This document shows positions 15,306 through 17,439 of a DNA stretch of 17,439 bases, piece after piece. The position numbers and the translations under genes are program-made. The notes beneath the pieces were generated by a model that saw only the letters and a program-made list of their open reading frames with translations, was not told where the DNA came from and searched no databases. The stretch is from an uncultured Flavobacteriaceae bacterium (GTDB lineage: Bacteria > Bacteroidota > Bacteroidia > Flavobacteriales > Flavobacteriaceae). The stretch is from positions 1 to 17,439 of the forward strand of contig CALGUD010000107.1 of NCBI GenBank assembly GCA_937901915.1, written 5' to 3'. Within the stretch, counting starts at the first letter, position 1, and every line of letters starts with the position of its first letter.

Positions 15306-16505
15306 ATGAAAAAAATTATATACGCCCTGGCCATTTTTGTATGGGTAAGTACCTCTGCACAAAAGTTTGAAGGTCTGGCTGAAACTCCCCCAATGGGATG
15401 GAATAGCTGGAATACTTTTGCTACTGATATTAACGAAGATTTGGTAAAAGGAATTGCTGATGCGTTTGTGAGGGATGGTTATAAAGATGCGGGTTATGAA
15501 TATATTGTTTTGGATGACGGTTGGATGTCCATGGAGCGTGATGAAAATGGAAATTTAGTAGCCGACCCAGAAAAATTTCCGAGCGGAATGAAGGCTTTGG
15601 TAGATTACGTACATTCCAAAGGATTAAAATTTGGATTGTATAATTGTGCAGGCAGTAAAACCTGCGCGGGTTATCCCGGAAGCAGGGGCTATGAGTATCA
15701 GGATGCGCGCTTATATGCTTCCTGGGGAGTAGACTACCTGAAATATGATTGGTGCAATACCGGAAAGCTAAACGCAGAAGAATCCTATATAACAATGCGC
15801 GATGCATTATACGAAGCAGGAAAGCCTGTTGTTTTCAGTATTTGCGAGTGGGGTGATAATGATCCATGGAAATGGGGAGAAAAGGTCGGACATTTGTGGA
15901 GGGTTACCGGCGACATCATCAATTGCTGGGATTGTGAAGTAGGCCACGGCTCGTGGTCGTCATGGGGTGTCTGGAAAATAATCAATATGCGGAAAGATAT
16001 TCGTAAAGCTGCCGGTCCGGGTCATTGGAACGATTTTGATATGATGGAAGTAGGGAACGGGATGACTGCTGCTGAGGATAGGAGCCATTTTGCAATGTGG
16101 AGTATGTTGGCCTCACCATTAATTTTGGGAAATGATGTACGTTCTGCTAATAAGGAAACCGTAAAAACACTCACCAATAAAGAAGTCATTGCAGTTAATC
16201 AGGACAAACTTGGTATCCAGGCGCTACGTTTTACCAATGAAGACGAATTTGAAATATGGGTAAAACCGTTGGATAAAGATGAATGGGCGATGGTATTTGT
16301 AAATATGAGTGATGATCCCAGGGAACTTGATTTTGACTGGAAGAGACACTCCATTGGTGACGATGTAAATGGCAAGCGATTAAACACCGAAGAGAATTAT
16401 AGAATCAGAGATTTATTCAATCATAAGGAACTGGGAAATATATCTAAAAATTTAAAAGCAACAATAGGGTCTCACGATGTTTTAATGGTAAGATTAAAGA
16501 AGTGA
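15306..16505 (+). CDS. Secreted alpha-galactosidase, glycoside hydrolase family 27
   Basis: Retaining glycosidase expected to remove terminal alpha-1,6-galactose from raffinose-type sugars, galactomannans or similar glycans. From the ATG at 15306 it is 399 aa with a signal peptide ending at SAQ (17-19), so it acts in the periplasm or outside. The catalytic TIM barrel carries PPMGWNSWNTF (28-38), VLDDGW (68-73), FGLYNCAG (109-116), YLKYDWC (144-150, nucleophile Asp148), CEWG (180-183), RVTGDI (199-204, acid/base Asp203) and GHWNDFDMMEVGN (239-251). CEWG at the sugar-binding site favours galactose over N-acetylgalactosamine. A short C-terminal beta domain completes the usual length. An in-frame TTG at 15282 is rejected because it lengthens the signal peptide. 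Its pairing with galK suggests one galactose-scavenging unit. Confidence 0.94.
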   Translation: MKKIIYALAIFVWVSTSAQKFEGLAETPPMGWNSWNTFATDINEDLVKGIADAFVRDGYKDAGYEYIVLDDGWMSMERDENGNLVADPEKFPSGMKALVDYVHSKGLKFGLYNCAGSKTCAGYPGSRGYEYQDARLYASWGVDYLKYDWCNTGKLNAEESYITMRDALYEAGKPVVFSICEWGDNDPWKWGEKVGHLWRVTGDIINCWDCEVGHGSWSSWGVWKIINMRKDIRKAAGPGHWNDFDMMEVGNGMTAAEDRSHFAMWSMLASPLILGNDVRSANKETVKTLTNKEVIAVNQDKLGIQALRFTNEDEFEIWVKPLDKDEWAMVFVNMSDDPRELDFDWKRHSIGDDVNGKRLNTEENYRIRDLFNHKELGNISKNLKATIGSHDVLMVRLKK

Positions 16506-16521
16506 ATGAATATTTGTTACA

Positions 16522-16547
16522 AAAACGCCGGTATCAACTGACGTTTT
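16522..16547 (+). terminator. Weak candidate terminator after the GH27 gene
   Basis: AAAACG (16522-16527) pairs with CGTTTT (16542-16547) around a 14-nt loop, 16 nt after the stop. The stem is short, so the call is tentative. Confidence 0.25.
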
Positions 16548-16581
16548 ATATTCTGGTATAGTTCAATTGAATCATCTGCTA

Positions 16582-16603
16582 CCGCTAGCGTCTACGCTAG
16601 TGG
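16582..16603. repeat. 22-nt hairpin ahead of the Rhs relic
   Basis: CCGCTAGCGT (16582-16591) pairs with ACGCTAGTGG (16594-16603) across CT; nine Watson-Crick pairs and one G-T pair. It is GC-rich against an AT-rich background. No T-run follows at once. From memory, similar CTAGCGT/ACGCTAG repeats occur near Rhs-type genes in Bacteroidetes; this is unverified. Confidence 0.6.
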
Positions 16604-16689
16604 CAAAGAACTAAGTTAAAGCCATTCAAATAGAGTAGTTTTTTTTCTTTTGAAGTCATAAAAATGTAAGATTTTCAGTATATTTATTT

Positions 16690-16800
16690 ATGAGCAGAAA
16701 ACATAAATCTGGCCTGCAAGGCAGGTTCCATAATAAATCTGTATTCTTTATTGATCCAGATGGAATGAAGCCTTGCTCAAATGTTGAGAATTGTAATTGA
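16690..16800 (+). pseudogene. Relic of an Rhs-repeat core terminus
   Basis: A 36-codon frame starting ATG and ending TGA encodes HNKSVFFIDPDGMKP at residues 14-28. NNPVxFIDPDGM is the closing motif of the Rhs-repeat-associated core domain in Bacteroidetes, after which the variable toxin tip normally begins. Upstream codons do not match the core, so only its last dozen or so residues survive. A small hairpin (CCTGC/GCAGG, around 16712-16724) lies inside the frame. The downstream 181-aa gene is in the same reading frame, and only the TGA at 16798-16800 separates them. Read as a broken or displaced Rhs C-terminal cassette. Identification rests on one short motif. Confidence 0.6.
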
Positions 16801-16806
16801 GAAAAA

Positions 16807-17352
16807 ATGAACCAGAAGAAACCTGTTGAAATTACAGAATCCGATGTTGATGAAATAGTAAATAATTTACCTGACAATTTCACTATGGGAGACATGTTAA
16901 CTTCCATTGTTGGAGCACTAAATAAAAACGAAAGTGCAACAATTAAAGACAGGACAATTAAATCTTTTAGTGAAAAGAAAGCCAAAGAACACATATCTAA
17001 ACTGGATACAAATAATCCAGAGGAAGCAAAACAAATTGAACTCATTAAAAGCGGATTAACATCTAGCGAAGGAATATTGAATCAAATTGGTAGGATTGAT
17101 AAAAAAGGAAATGAAATTAGTATAGTGCCATTTAATGAAAAGATTGTTATCAAAAATGAGAATATGCCTGTGGCAATAACAATTGAAAAGAATAATTCAA
17201 TAACAATTGATGAAGCTTCTTCTTCCAGTATAAAATTAACAATTAAAGGCATTGGTACTATAGCAGGAAGGGTTAAATCGGCTATTTTGACAAGTAAAGG
17301 TTATTCTGTTAAAATGGGGGGAATTGCACCTAACCAAAAAGGGGAATGGTAA
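16807..17352 (+). CDS. Unrecognised protein, possible orphan Rhs tip domain
   Basis: The 181-aa product has no signal peptide or membrane segment. Residues 1-90 look helical and charged (DVDEIVNNLPD at 13-23, then Lys-rich helices). Residues about 94-145 look like short beta strands (EISIVPF, KIVIKN, AITIEKNNSITID, IKLTIKG), and the end is glycine-rich (VKMGGIAPNQKGEW). No nuclease, ADP-ribosylation, deaminase or protease motif was recognised. It lies in frame after the Rhs-motif relic, separated by one TGA and the codons GAA AAA, so it may be the variable tip of a former Rhs protein now started from its own ATG. No immunity gene is visible in the 87 nt that remain. It could instead be an unrelated small gene. 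Confidence 0.6.
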   Translation: MNQKKPVEITESDVDEIVNNLPDNFTMGDMLTSIVGALNKNESATIKDRTIKSFSEKKAKEHISKLDTNNPEEAKQIELIKSGLTSSEGILNQIGRIDKKGNEISIVPFNEKIVIKNENMPVAITIEKNNSITIDEASSSSIKLTIKGIGTIAGRVKSAILTSKGYSVKMGGIAPNQKGEW

Positions 17353-17439
17353 TTAAAAAGTAAAATGACAAGAAGATTTTATGTAGGCGTATTCAGAAGT
17401 AACATAAACACTTGATTATCAGTAAAATAATTCGTATTT

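Noticed and set aside
15430..15985. Minus-strand open frames inside the GH27 gene
   Set aside because: They overlap a fully conserved enzyme and have His/Pro-rich, low-complexity translations typical of antisense frames.
16798..16800. TGA read through or used as selenocysteine, joining the relic to the 181-aa gene
   Set aside because: No selenocysteine-type hairpin or related gene is visible and no Rhs protein is known to me with this feature. A stop after decay or displacement is simpler. A sequencing error also cannot be excluded.
17365..17415. 16-codon frame after the 181-aa gene, as an immunity gene
   Set aside because: Far too short and without any recognisable motif; an immunity gene, if present, lies beyond the window.

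Overview
The window looks like chromosomal DNA from a member of the Bacteroidetes, most likely the Flavobacteriaceae. It is AT-rich, and most starts lack a clear Shine-Dalgarno sequence. Two starts are preceded by exact TAnnTTTG boxes, the Bacteroidetes -7 element. Signal peptides end in SAQ or FSQ or carry a lipobox, and the genes for yicC, gmk and nadD lie head to tail. No rRNA, tRNA, CRISPR array, transposase or phage gene was seen.

Layout. Positions 1-305 are a gene-free leader with GC-rich inverted repeats. Positions 306-4033 (+) hold glpK, glpD and a small helical protein of unknown function, probably one transcription unit for glycerol use; the glycerol facilitator gene glpF is not in the window. 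Next come a lipoprotein esterase of the COG4099 type (+), then gpsA and a 3-mercaptopyruvate-type sulfurtransferase (-). Three enzymes acting on glycerol 3-phosphate (GlpK, GlpD, GpsA) therefore sit within 7 kb. Positions 7013-7981 encode a lipoprotein built from a duplicated beta module. The gene-free stretch 7982-8459 is packed with secondary structure: a strong terminator, two identical 35-nt hairpin repeats, a compact palindrome, a terminator-like hairpin facing the minus strand, and a perfect 32-bp palindrome. A DKNYY-repeat membrane protein and a small outer-membrane beta-barrel protein follow.

Positions 10387-11489 carry two tandem BON+LysM genes resembling E. coli kbp (ygaU). The intergenic DNA after the first copy contains a 23-nt exact copy of the 3' end of nadD, which lies convergently after the second copy. 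This reads as a scar of the tandem duplication. The minus-strand yicC-gmk-nadD group covers 11494-13637. Diverging from it are galK and a secreted GH27 alpha-galactosidase, which together would release galactose from alpha-galactosides and phosphorylate it.

The right end (16582-17352) is the most unusual part. A 22-nt hairpin is followed by a 36-residue relic ending in the Rhs-core motif FIDPDGM. A single TGA codon then separates it from an unrecognised 181-aa protein in the same frame. The best reading is a displaced (orphan) C-terminal cassette of an Rhs or polymorphic-toxin gene, with an unknown tip domain.
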